From Hymenobacter norwichensis DSM 15439 (GTDB lineage: Bacteria; Bacteroidota; Bacteroidia; Cytophagales; Hymenobacteraceae): a DNA stretch of 64,000 nucleotides. The stretch is from the NCBI RefSeq assembly GCF_000420705.1, contig NZ_ATVL01000007.1, positions 62,001 to 126,000 of the forward strand. The letters are read 5' to 3'. Positions 45,025 to 52,825 of the stretch are shown in pieces; positions within the stretch are counted from its first letter, which is position 1, and every line of letters starts with the position of its first letter. The notes beneath the pieces were generated by a model that saw only the letters and a program-made list of their open reading frames with translations, searched no databases and was not told where the DNA came from. Position numbers and translations under genes: made by a program.

Positions 45025-45059
45025 TACAGTAAGGGAATCCTATTCCTTCCTGTACGAAA

Positions 45060-46307
45060 ATGGACAGAGCTATTTCAACCTCCACCCAGAACCGCCGCCA
45101 GCGCCGCACGTGGCTGCTTGGCGCCGGGGCACTACTGCTACTAGCCGCTTGCTTGTTTGCGTTTCGCAACGTGCTAAAGCCCACGCTGGAACGCAACGCC
45201 ATCCTGACCGCCAAAGTGGAAACCGGCGATGTAGAAGCGGCCCTGACAGCGGCGGGCGTGGTCATTCCGGCGCATGAGGCGGTGATAACCAGCCCCATCC
45301 AAAGCACCATCCGGCAGGTAACGGTAGCGGTGGGTAGCAAGGTACTGCCGGGCCAAACTATCCTGGAACTCGATAAAGAGCAGACCACGTCGGCGCTGGC
45401 CAAGCTGCAAGACGAGCAGCAGCAGAACCGCAACAAGAACAGTCAGCTCCAACTCAGTCTAGAAAAAGCCTTGAACGACCTTCGCTCGCAGGAGCAGGTG
45501 CAGCTAGTGCGGGTCCGCAGCTTGCAGTCGGCTCTGCGTGATGAGCAGTATTTGCTGAAGATAGGGGGCGGCACCTCGGAGAGTGTGCGCCAGGCCGAGC
45601 TGAACCTGAAAATTGCGCAGCTAGAGCTGAAGCGGCTGGGTGAGCAAATCCGTAACCAGCGCGCCGCCAACGGGGCCGATGTGCGAGAGCTGGGCTTCAC
45701 CATGCAAATTCAGGACCGTAGCATTGCCGAACTGGCCGGTAAGCTGGCGCAAGCCAACATCAGCAGCCAGCAACCCGGCGTGCTGACCTGGGTGAATGAA
45801 GACCTAGGCACCACCGTGCAGGCCGGCGACCCACTGGCCCGCGTAGCCGACCTGAGCCGCTTCCGGGTACGGGCCACCATTTCCGATGCTTACGCCGACG
45901 CCCTTCACCTCGGCGACCCGGTGGTAATCCGTATCAACGACACCGATTTGCGCGGCACCGTGAGCACCGTAAGCCCCGCCGTCGACAAAGGCGTGGTGAC
46001 CTTCTACGCCACCCTAGCACAAGACCACCACCCGGCGCTTCGCTCCAACCTGCGGGCCGATGTGTTTGTGGTGACCAAGGCGCATCACAACGTGGTGCGA
46101 GTGAAAAACGGGCCGTTCTACCAGGGCGGCAAAGAGCAGCCAGTATTTGTGGTGCAAGGCGGCAAGGTCACGCGGCGTGTGGTGCAGTTCGGCGACAGTA
46201 ACCTGGATTTCGTGGAAATCATCGGGGGCCTGCGTCCTGGCGAAGAGGTGGTGGTGTCGGATATGAAGGAGCACCTCGAAACGCCCGAACTCACTCTCAA
46301 CAACTAG
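45060..46307 (+). CDS. HlyD-family periplasmic adaptor of a MacA-like exporter
   Basis: A 415-residue membrane-fusion protein. One N-terminal membrane segment (about residues 20-37) is followed by the lipoyl half-motif ITSPIQSTIRQVTVAVGSKVLPGQTILELD, a long helical hairpin (about 105-225, rich in Gln and Leu), the return lipoyl half (QPGVLTWVNEDLGTTVQAGDPLARV) and a beta-barrel/MPD part. It should connect an inner-membrane ABC transporter to a TolC channel. The TolC gene follows 8 bases later, and the matching ABC genes are at 50170-54019 under the same type of promoter. Confidence 0.92.
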   Translation: MDRAISTSTQNRRQRRTWLLGAGALLLLAACLFAFRNVLKPTLERNAILTAKVETGDVEAALTAAGVVIPAHEAVITSPIQSTIRQVTVAVGSKVLPGQTILELDKEQTTSALAKLQDEQQQNRNKNSQLQLSLEKALNDLRSQEQVQLVRVRSLQSALRDEQYLLKIGGGTSESVRQAELNLKIAQLELKRLGEQIRNQRAANGADVRELGFTMQIQDRSIAELAGKLAQANISSQQPGVLTWVNEDLGTTVQAGDPLARVADLSRFRVRATISDAYADALHLGDPVVIRINDTDLRGTVSTVSPAVDKGVVTFYATLAQDHHPALRSNLRADVFVVTKAHHNVVRVKNGPFYQGGKEQPVFVVQGGKVTRRVVQFGDSNLDFVEIIGGLRPGEEVVVSDMKEHLETPELTLNN

Positions 46308-46315
46308 CCAAGCCC

Positions 46316-47764
46316 ATGAAACGGATACTTTATTTCCTGCTGTTACTGGCTGGTAGCCCCGTTCTGGCGCAAACCCAACCGGGCAGTCTGACGCTAGACC
46401 AAGTAATCGAGCTGGCCCTAACGCAGTCGGCGGTGGCCAAGCAAACCCAAACCAGCCGCGACCAAAGCTACTGGCAGTGGCGCAGCTACCAAGCCGACTA
46501 CAAGCCGCAACTGGGGCTGCAAGGCGTGGTGCCCGGTTTCAGCCGGGCCGTAACGCCTGTCGTGCAGCCCGACGGTACCACCGACTTCCGGGCCGTGCGC
46601 ATCAACAACTCTAACCTCTCCCTGACAGCCAGCCAGAACATCGGCCTGACGGGCGGGCAAATATTTATTGCCTCAGAGGTGCAGCGCTTCGACGATTTCA
46701 ACCGCAGCCTGAAGCGCTACAACAACCAGCCCGTAGCCGTCGGCCTGACGCAGCCGATTGGCCGCTTCAATTCGTTGCGCTGGGCGCGGCGCATTGAGCC
46801 GCTGCGCTATCAGGAAAGCCAGCGGCTGTACGCCGAAGAGCGCGAAACCATTGCCCAGCGCATTACGGAGCTGTATTTTGATGTGTTGCAGCAGCAGGTA
46901 AACGCCGAGGTAGCCAGCCAGAACGTGCAAGCCAACCAGGAGCTACTGCGCCTCGGCAAAGAGCGGTACCAGCTCGGCCAACTCTCTCAGAGCGACTTGC
47001 TGCGGCTGGAACTGAACCTACTCAACGCCCGCCAAGCCATGGCGCAAGGCCAACTGGATGCCCAGAATGCCGCTGTCAGCTTGCAGAGTTACACGGGGGT
47101 GCGCCCGCAAACGCTACGCTTAGCCGTGCCGGTGGCGGCTCCGCGGCTGGTGGTGCCAGCGGGGCAGGCCCTGACTGAAGCCCGGCAAAACCGGAGCGTA
47201 GTGCTGGCCTTCAGCCGCCGCTTGTTGGAGGCCGAGCGGGTGGTAGCACAAGCCCGTGGTACTACCGGTTTCCAGGCCACGCTTTCGGCCAACTTGGGCT
47301 ACGTAAATCAGGCGCCCAACCTATGGGATACGTACGCGGCCTTGCAAAACCAACAGCAGGTACAGCTTACTTTTGCGCTGCCGCTCGTAGACTGGGGCCG
47401 CCAGAAGGCCATTGTGAAAACCGCCGAACTAACCCGTCGTCAAGTGCAGGTTGATGTCAGCCAGGAGGAGGCCACCTTCGAGCAAACTGTGCAGGTTCAG
47501 GCCGGCCAACTGAGCACCTTGGGGGAGCAACTGTCCCTCGCAACCCTAGCCGATTCCCTGGCGCAGCAGCGCTATGCCATTGCCCAGGCTACCTACAAAG
47601 TCGGCCGCATCAGCCTCACCGACCTCACTATTGCCTCCGCCGAAAAAGACCAAGCCCGCCGCGCCTACATCCTGGCGTTGCGCGCCGCTTGGGTGGCCCA
47701 TTACCGCCTGCGCGCCCTCACGCTCTACGATTTCGAGCGCCAAATGCCGCTGGCGGCAAAGTAA
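46316..47764 (+). CDS. TolC-family outer-membrane efflux channel
   Basis: A 482-residue protein with signal peptide (MKRILYFLLLLAGSPVLAQ). Two OEP repeats are visible, each giving helical hairpins: LTLDQVIELALTQSAVAKQ to RITELYFDVLQQQVNAEVA in the first half, and later LSLATLADSLAQQRYAIAQ. LTASQNIGLTGGQIFIASE fits the barrel strand region. It forms the outer duct for substrates passed by the HlyD adaptor encoded 8 bases upstream. It ends before a strong bidirectional terminator. Confidence 0.93.
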   Translation: MKRILYFLLLLAGSPVLAQTQPGSLTLDQVIELALTQSAVAKQTQTSRDQSYWQWRSYQADYKPQLGLQGVVPGFSRAVTPVVQPDGTTDFRAVRINNSNLSLTASQNIGLTGGQIFIASEVQRFDDFNRSLKRYNNQPVAVGLTQPIGRFNSLRWARRIEPLRYQESQRLYAEERETIAQRITELYFDVLQQQVNAEVASQNVQANQELLRLGKERYQLGQLSQSDLLRLELNLLNARQAMAQGQLDAQNAAVSLQSYTGVRPQTLRLAVPVAAPRLVVPAGQALTEARQNRSVVLAFSRRLLEAERVVAQARGTTGFQATLSANLGYVNQAPNLWDTYAALQNQQQVQLTFALPLVDWGRQKAIVKTAELTRRQVQVDVSQEEATFEQTVQVQAGQLSTLGEQLSLATLADSLAQQRYAIAQATYKVGRISLTDLTIASAEKDQARRAYILALRAAWVAHYRLRALTLYDFERQMPLAAK

Positions 47765-47875
47765 GCCGCCTTAACACCACGCGAATAGGATCTATAGCAG
47801 TCTAAAAGGCTTTGTAGCTGCTTGCTAGAACACAGTTCCAATCCGCCTTATACCCAGTTCCACTGCTAAAAATAG

Positions 47876-47918
47876 AAAGCCCGTCGTTGCCGGAATTACC
47901 GGCAACGACGGGCTTTTT
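47876..47918. terminator. Bidirectional intrinsic terminator
   Basis: A perfect 15-bp stem (GCCCGTCGTTGCCGG and inverse) with a 5-base loop and T5 tract lies between the convergent TolC and short-chain dehydrogenase genes. Confidence 0.93.
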
Positions 47919-47959
47919 GTCTGCAATGCAGACGGATAGACTGTTTCCTCGCCCGCGTA

Positions 47960-48712
47960 CTACAGCATCATTCCGCCTGTGGCTTCGAGGCGCTGGCCAT
48001 TGAGCCACCGGGCGGCATCGGTGCAGAGAAAGGCAACAACGCCCCCGATGTCGTCGGGCTCGGCCACGCGGCCTAGGGCCGTAATCTGGGCCACGTAGGC
48101 GCGGATTTCAGGCGTATCCGTCATGGCGCCGCCACCGAATACTGCGCCGGGGGCTACCACATTGGCGGCAATGCCCCGCGGGCCTAGCTCCAGGGCCAGA
48201 TAGCGCGTGAATACTTCCACGGCTCCTTTCATACTGGCGTAGGCCGAACTTCCTGCGAAAGTAACCCGTGTGGTACCAGAGGAAATGTTGATAATTCGGC
48301 CGCCGTCACGGAGTAGCGGCAACGCTTTTTGGGTGAGGAAGTACACGCCCTTGAAATGGATGTTGAGCATTTCGTCGAATTGCGTCTCGGTGGTTTCGGC
48401 AATAGGCACGCTTAAACTGGTACCGGCATTGTTGACAAGGAAATCGAACCGGTCGGTGCCGAAGGTATCGGCTAGGGTCGTGGTGACTTGCCCAAAGAAG
48501 GCCTCGAACGTGCTGATGTCGGCGGCATCCAGAGCCAGGGCCACAGCCCGGCGCCCCAGGGCTTCGATTTCAGTCACCACGGTGGCGGCTTCAGCCTGCT
48601 GGCTGCGGTAGGTCAGGATAACGTCGATGCCTTGTTGAGCCAGTTTGAGGGCCATGTCTTTGCCTAAGCCCCGGCTGCCGCCGGTTACGAGGGCTATTTT
48701 GGAGGTGCTCAT
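47960..48712 (-). CDS. Short-chain dehydrogenase/reductase (SDR)
   Basis: A 250-residue classical SDR. The cofactor motif is ALVTGGSRGLGKDMAL (TGxxxGxG), with NNAG in FLVNNAGTSL. The catalytic residues are Ser in INISSGTTR, then Tyr and Lys in SSAYASMKGAVEVF (YxxxK). It should oxidise or reduce an alcohol or carbonyl with NAD(P)(H) in the cytoplasm; 3-oxoacyl-ACP-reductase-like enzymes are nearest in pattern. ATG 48712 matches the family start. The AraC-type gene lies 93 bases upstream on the same strand and probably controls it. Confidence 0.92.
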   Translation of the reverse strand: MSTSKIALVTGGSRGLGKDMALKLAQQGIDVILTYRSQQAEAATVVTEIEALGRRAVALALDAADISTFEAFFGQVTTTLADTFGTDRFDFLVNNAGTSLSVPIAETTETQFDEMLNIHFKGVYFLTQKALPLLRDGGRIINISSGTTRVTFAGSSAYASMKGAVEVFTRYLALELGPRGIAANVVAPGAVFGGGAMTDTPEIRAYVAQITALGRVAEPDDIGGVVAFLCTDAARWLNGQRLEATGGMML

Positions 48713-48805
48713 ATGAAGTGCGTTTGTGGTGTTAATTGAACACGACAAAGGTCTCCCGAGTAGCTTCTCGCAATGTTGTACTCGTCAATCCGCTTTTTGT
48801 AGAAA

Positions 48806-49750
48806 TCAAACCGGTACGGCTTCCAGCGTCCGGAAGGCGCCGGGGCTCACGGTGGCGTAGCGGCGGAAGAAGTGCGAGAAGTGCGCTACATCCACAAAGC
48901 CCAGGCTGTCGGCAATTTCCCAGAGTGTCCATTCCGTTTGGCGCAGCAGCACCTTGGCCTCCTGCGCCAGCCGCCCGCCGATGAGGTCGGTGGTGGTGCG
49001 GCCGGTGCTGTCCTTGAGTACCTTATTGAGGTGGTTGACGTGTACGGCCAGGTGGTCGGCAAAGTCTTTGGCCGTGCGTAGCGGCACGCGTTGCTGGGGT
49101 GTGGTGAGCGGGAACTGCCGTTCCAGCAACTCTACGAAGCGCGAAGAAAGCCGGGCTGCTGCCGATTGGGCAGGATGCAGCGTGGTGGCGGGCTGCCGTT
49201 TCTGGCCCAGATGCAGCAGTTCCAGTACATAGGCCCGTAGTAGGTCGTACTTGTGAGCGTAGTCGGAAGCCAATTCTTCGCGCATCTGGGCGAAAATACT
49301 GGCCGCCCGTGCGGCTTCGGCGAGCGTCAGCTGGAATACGGGGTAGCCGTTGGCTTGAAATAGAGGCAACTCGTCGGGAGCAAGGCCGCCGAGAACCGGG
49401 AGCAAGAACTCCGCCGTGAAGAGGCAGAAATGCCCCTGTTGCACCTCGGCGGGCCGCCACTGAAACGATACCTTGGGCGACGAAAATACCAGGGCATCGG
49501 GCTCAACAGTAATGGTTTGGTCGGCGTATTCAGCGCGGCTGCGGCTGCGTAACAAGCTGATTTTGTAGAACGAGCGGCAAGGATACGACGTGGCCGGCTG
49601 TAGCTGAGTGGAATCCCAGAGGTCAGCTAAATCAAACACATTGAAGTGGCCCACTTCCCGCTGAATGCCCTGGGGTAGCAGCGTGCTTAGGTCGTGGCCA
49701 GTACAGGGCGCCAACTCTTGGTACAGGGTGCTCAGCGCGGTAGTTGTCAT
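48806..49750 (-). CDS. AraC-family transcriptional regulator
   Basis: A 314-residue regulator. The N-terminal cupin-like part (about 1-200) includes FYKISLLRSRSRAEYADQ and VFSSPKVSFQWRPAE, which fit the ligand or redox-sensing jelly-roll of this class. The C-terminal double helix-turn-helix reads VHVNHLNKVLKDSTGRTT and, in the second, WEIADSLGFVDVAHFSHFFRRY, the signature of the family. ATG 49750 was chosen over a TTG 24 bases upstream. It probably activates the adjacent SDR gene. This pair separates the two exporter operons. Confidence 0.92.
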   Translation of the reverse strand: MTTTALSTLYQELAPCTGHDLSTLLPQGIQREVGHFNVFDLADLWDSTQLQPATSYPCRSFYKISLLRSRSRAEYADQTITVEPDALVFSSPKVSFQWRPAEVQQGHFCLFTAEFLLPVLGGLAPDELPLFQANGYPVFQLTLAEAARAASIFAQMREELASDYAHKYDLLRAYVLELLHLGQKRQPATTLHPAQSAAARLSSRFVELLERQFPLTTPQQRVPLRTAKDFADHLAVHVNHLNKVLKDSTGRTTTDLIGGRLAQEAKVLLRQTEWTLWEIADSLGFVDVAHFSHFFRRYATVSPGAFRTLEAVPV

Positions 49751-49982
49751 GGCAGCATTGCTTGTAGAATTCAAAGCTTGTGCAACCTGATGGCGGGTGA
49801 AAAGTTTGATGGGGCTTACGGTGGCGCTTAGCTAGTTACCACTTGTTTCACCTTAGTATGTCTAAAGCCCAGTCTATAAGTTGAGAGTACCCTACTGGCT
49901 AGCAGATTGGAACCAGATTTCACGCTTCTATTTCCTCGTCTGCAACAAAAGCTGAAATGCGTACAGTCGGCCCTTTATTTTC

Positions 49983-50006
49983 GAACACACTGTCCGTTTT
50001 TGGACA
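49983..50006 (+). promoter_or_regulatory. Predicted activator-binding site (UAS) of the ABC operon
   Basis: Half-sites GAACA (49983-49987), TGTCC (49991-49995) and GGACA (50002-50006); the last two form a perfect inverted repeat with a 6-base centre. Spacing between half-sites and to the promoter is the same to the base as at 44919-44942. Confidence 0.78.
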
Positions 50007-50071
50007 TGATTTGCAGTTGGTATAAAGCGCGTTTTATGTGTAAATAACTGTATGTCAAATGATTGAAAACA

Positions 50072-50088
50072 TGGCACGGCGCTTGGCT
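50072..50088 (+). promoter_or_regulatory. Sigma-54-like promoter of the ABC operon
   Basis: TGGCACGG-CGC-TTGGCT, with the same -24 and variant -12 as the promoter at 45008. It is 81 bases downstream of the TGTCC half-site. The ATPase start codon follows after 81 bases. Confidence 0.76.
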
Positions 50089-50169
50089 ATACTACTACGA
50101 ACCCAGCGCCGGACTGCTTGAAACCGGACACTTCCTTCGTCATCCTTCCTATACTGACTTTAGTTTCTC

Positions 50170-50916
50170 ATGGAAAACGTCCTCGCTCAAACCACTTCCC
50201 GGCCCCAGGCAACTACCGAAACAACTCGCTCAGCCGCCAGCCAGCCTGTTATTCAGCTGCGCGACATCGAGAAGGTGTACCAAACCAAAACCATCGAAAC
50301 CGTAGCCCTGAACCGCGTGAACCTGACCATCAACAAGGGCGAATTCGTGTCGATCATGGGGCCGTCGGGTTGCGGGAAGTCCACGCTGCTGAGCATTATC
50401 GGGTTGCTGGACGAGCCTACCAGCGGCACGATTGAGCTGGACGGCCGGCCCGTGAAGTCGTATTCCGATAAGGAGCTGGCCTCGTTGCGCAACCACAAAA
50501 TAGGGTTCGTTTTCCAGAGCTACCACCTCATCAACGACCTCTCGGTGCTCGACAACGTGGAACTGCCGTTGCTGTACCGGCCCGGAGTAGGCGGCAAAGA
50601 GCGGCGCGAGCGGGCCTACTCCGCCCTGGAAAAAGTAGGGTTGGGTGCCCGCACCAACCACTTCCCTAGCCAGCTTTCCGGCGGCCAGCGCCAGCGCGTA
50701 GCCATTGCCCGGGCCCTGGCCGGCCGCCCCGAAATCATTCTGGCCGATGAGCCCACCGGCAACCTCGACTCGGTGATGGGCGAGGAAATTATGGATTTGC
50801 TGCTGGGCCTCAACCGGCAGGAGGGAACCACCATTGTGATGGTGACCCACGACGAGCAGCAGGCCCTGAAAACACAGCGCCTGATCCGCTTCTTCGACGG
50901 TAGCCAAGTACAGTAA
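50170..50916 (+). CDS. MacB/LolD-type ABC transporter ATPase
   Basis: A 248-residue nucleotide-binding protein. Walker A is GPSGCGKST, the Q-loop lies in GFVFQSYHLINDLSVLDNV, the signature is QLSGGQRQRVAIARAL, Walker B is IILADEPTGNLDS, and the switch His is in VMVTHDEQQA. The order and the NLDS D-loop are those of the LolD/MacB/FtsE group that powers FtsX-type permeases by mechanotransmission. An extra N-terminal stretch of about 25 Thr/Ala-rich residues precedes the domain. It leads an operon with an ECF sigma gene and two permeases. Confidence 0.95.
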   Translation: MENVLAQTTSRPQATTETTRSAASQPVIQLRDIEKVYQTKTIETVALNRVNLTINKGEFVSIMGPSGCGKSTLLSIIGLLDEPTSGTIELDGRPVKSYSDKELASLRNHKIGFVFQSYHLINDLSVLDNVELPLLYRPGVGGKERRERAYSALEKVGLGARTNHFPSQLSGGQRQRVAIARALAGRPEIILADEPTGNLDSVMGEEIMDLLLGLNRQEGTTIVMVTHDEQQALKTQRLIRFFDGSQVQ

Positions 50917-50966
50917 GCCCCACTAAAGTAGGCAGTGCCCAATAGCAGTTCGACATTCTTCCAAGT

Positions 50967-51557
50967 ATGAAAACCCTCCCCCTTCCGCTCTCCGATGCTG
51001 CTTTGGTAGCCGCCTGCCGTAAAGGCAACGCCGCCGCGCAGGAGCAGCTTTATAGCCGCTTTGCCCCCAAGATGTTGGCGTTGTGCTTGCGCTACATGCG
51101 CCACGAGTTCGACGCCGAAGATGCGTTGGCCCGCGGCTTTATGAAGGTGTTCCGCTGCCTGCATCAGTTCGAAGGCAAGGGCAGCCTGGAAGGGTGGGTG
51201 CGCCGCATTATGGTGCACGAATCGTTGAGCATCCTGCGCCGCCGGGAATCCCTCACGCTCAGCATCGAGGACTGCTACACGGGCCACCTGGCCGCCGACC
51301 TGCCGGCCGCCGATGTGGAGCTGCAAGCCGCCGATTTGCTCCGGCTGGTGCAGGAGCTGCCAGCCGGCTACCGCGCCGTGTTCAACTTATGCGCGCTGGA
51401 AGGCTATTCGCACCCCGAAGTAGCCTCGCTGCTGGGCATTTCGGAGGGTACCAGCAAGTCGCAGCTCAGCAAGGCCCGCGCCGTGCTGCAGCGCCAAGTG
51501 GCGGCCTTCAACTCCTCCTATTCTTCGTCTTCCTACGCCCACGCTCATGTTGCTTAG
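50967..51557 (+). CDS. ECF-type RNA polymerase sigma factor
   Basis: A 196-residue group IV sigma factor. Region 2 is visible in AAAQEQLYSRFAPKMLALCLRYM (shown only in part here) through DALARGFMKVFRCLHQF and WVRRIMVHESLSILRRR. Region 4 has the recognition helix-turn-helix in LPAGYRAVFNLCALEGYSHPEVASLLGIS and EGTSKSQLSKARAVL. No anti-sigma gene follows, which is unusual. It sits between the ATPase gene (50 bases upstream) and the first permease, whose start overlaps its end by 11 bases. It may redirect polymerase when the exporter operon is switched on. Confidence 0.92.
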   Translation: MKTLPLPLSDAALVAACRKGNAAAQEQLYSRFAPKMLALCLRYMRHEFDAEDALARGFMKVFRCLHQFEGKGSLEGWVRRIMVHESLSILRRRESLTLSIEDCYTGHLAADLPAADVELQAADLLRLVQELPAGYRAVFNLCALEGYSHPEVASLLGISEGTSKSQLSKARAVLQRQVAAFNSSYSSSSYAHAHVA

Positions 51558-52797
51558 CTACCTCAAAATTGCCTGGAAGGTCTTGCTGCGCCGCAAGTTC
51601 TTCACCTTCATCAGCTTGTTCGGCATCAGCTTCACCCTCATGATTTTGCTGGTGGTGTATGCCTTCTACGACCACACGGTGGGCCCGCATACCCCCGAGA
51701 AAAAGGTGGCGCGGCTGCTGTTCATCAACCGCGCCACCGTATCCTACAAAGAAGGCGACGGCAGCAACAATGGCACCATCAGCTACAGCTTTCTGGAGCG
51801 CTACGTGCGGCCCTTGCGCACCCCTGAGAAGATTTCCATTAGCACGTATTTCGCCTCTACGGCTGCCTACGTGGGCAACCAGAAGCTGGATGTGGACCTG
51901 AAATATACCGACGGCCAGTTTTGGCAAGTGCTGGATTTCGACTTCGTAGCCGGCCGTCCCTATACGCTCAGCGAAGTGCAGAGCGGCGCCCACGTAGCCG
52001 TTATCAACGAGCGTACCTGCCGAGCGTACTTCGGTACGACTAGCGGCGTGTTGGGCAAGACCATCGAAACTGACCGAATCCGCTACCAGGTGATAGGGGT
52101 GGTGAAGGACGTGCCCGGCATGCGCTTCAACTCCTACGCCGACATGTGGGCACCCATCAGCACCAGCACCCAGGACGCCAAAGACCCTAGCTATTTCGGC
52201 GACTGTATGGCCATCATCCAGGCGCGCACGCCGGCCGATATGCCCGTCATTCAGGCCGAGTTCAACCGGGTAGTGGACCAGGTGCCCGTACCCGACCCCA
52301 AGAAGCACGCAAAAGTGCACGTGTACGCCGGCAACCTGCTGTCCTCCACGGTGCGCTGGTTCAACAACAACAGCAAACCCGACGACGGCGTGGCCGCCCT
52401 CATGGGCAAAGTGGCTCTCATGACGTTGCTGTTCATGCTGCTGCCGGCCCTCAACCTCATCAACGTCAACGTAAGCCGCATTCTGGAGCGTTCCTCGGAA
52501 ATCGGGGTGCGCAAGGCCTTCGGCGCCACCTCGGGTACGCTCATCCGGCAGTTCCTGGTGGAAAACGTGTTCCTGACCTTGCTGGGCGGCGTGCTGGGGT
52601 TAGTACTGGCCAGCGTGGTACTGCATATCATTGATAGCAGCGGATTCATTCCTTACACCACGCTCACGCTCAACCCCCGCATTTTCGCGAGCGGGCTGCT
52701 GCTGAGTTTGCTGTTCGGGGTGCTGTCGGGTGTGTATCCAGCCTACAAAATGTCGAAGCTTCAGGCCGTACAGGCCCTGAAAGGCGGCCGTAATTAG
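51547..52797 (+). CDS. MacB-type ABC permease 1 (FtsX fold)
   Basis: A 416-residue permease. One membrane segment near residues 17-38 (FFTFISLFGISFTLMILL) is followed by a large periplasmic MacB_PCD-like domain (about 40-285). Three C-terminal membrane segments follow, with the FtsX signature ILERSSEIGVRKAFGATSGTL between the first two. It ends VYPAYKMSKLQAVQALKGG, the usual family tail. With the ATPase and the second permease it should form a heterodimeric mechanotransmission transporter working with the HlyD/TolC proteins. The start overlaps the sigma-factor gene by 11 bases. Confidence 0.92.
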   Translation: MLLSYLKIAWKVLLRRKFFTFISLFGISFTLMILLVVYAFYDHTVGPHTPEKKVARLLFINRATVSYKEGDGSNNGTISYSFLERYVRPLRTPEKISISTYFASTAAYVGNQKLDVDLKYTDGQFWQVLDFDFVAGRPYTLSEVQSGAHVAVINERTCRAYFGTTSGVLGKTIETDRIRYQVIGVVKDVPGMRFNSYADMWAPISTSTQDAKDPSYFGDCMAIIQARTPADMPVIQAEFNRVVDQVPVPDPKKHAKVHVYAGNLLSSTVRWFNNNSKPDDGVAALMGKVALMTLLFMLLPALNLINVNVSRILERSSEIGVRKAFGATSGTLIRQFLVENVFLTLLGGVLGLVLASVVLHIIDSSGFIPYTTLTLNPRIFASGLLLSLLFGVLSGVYPAYKMSKLQAVQALKGGRN

Positions 52798-52825
52798 TTT
52801 CTCTCTTCTGCTCTTCCAATCCAAT

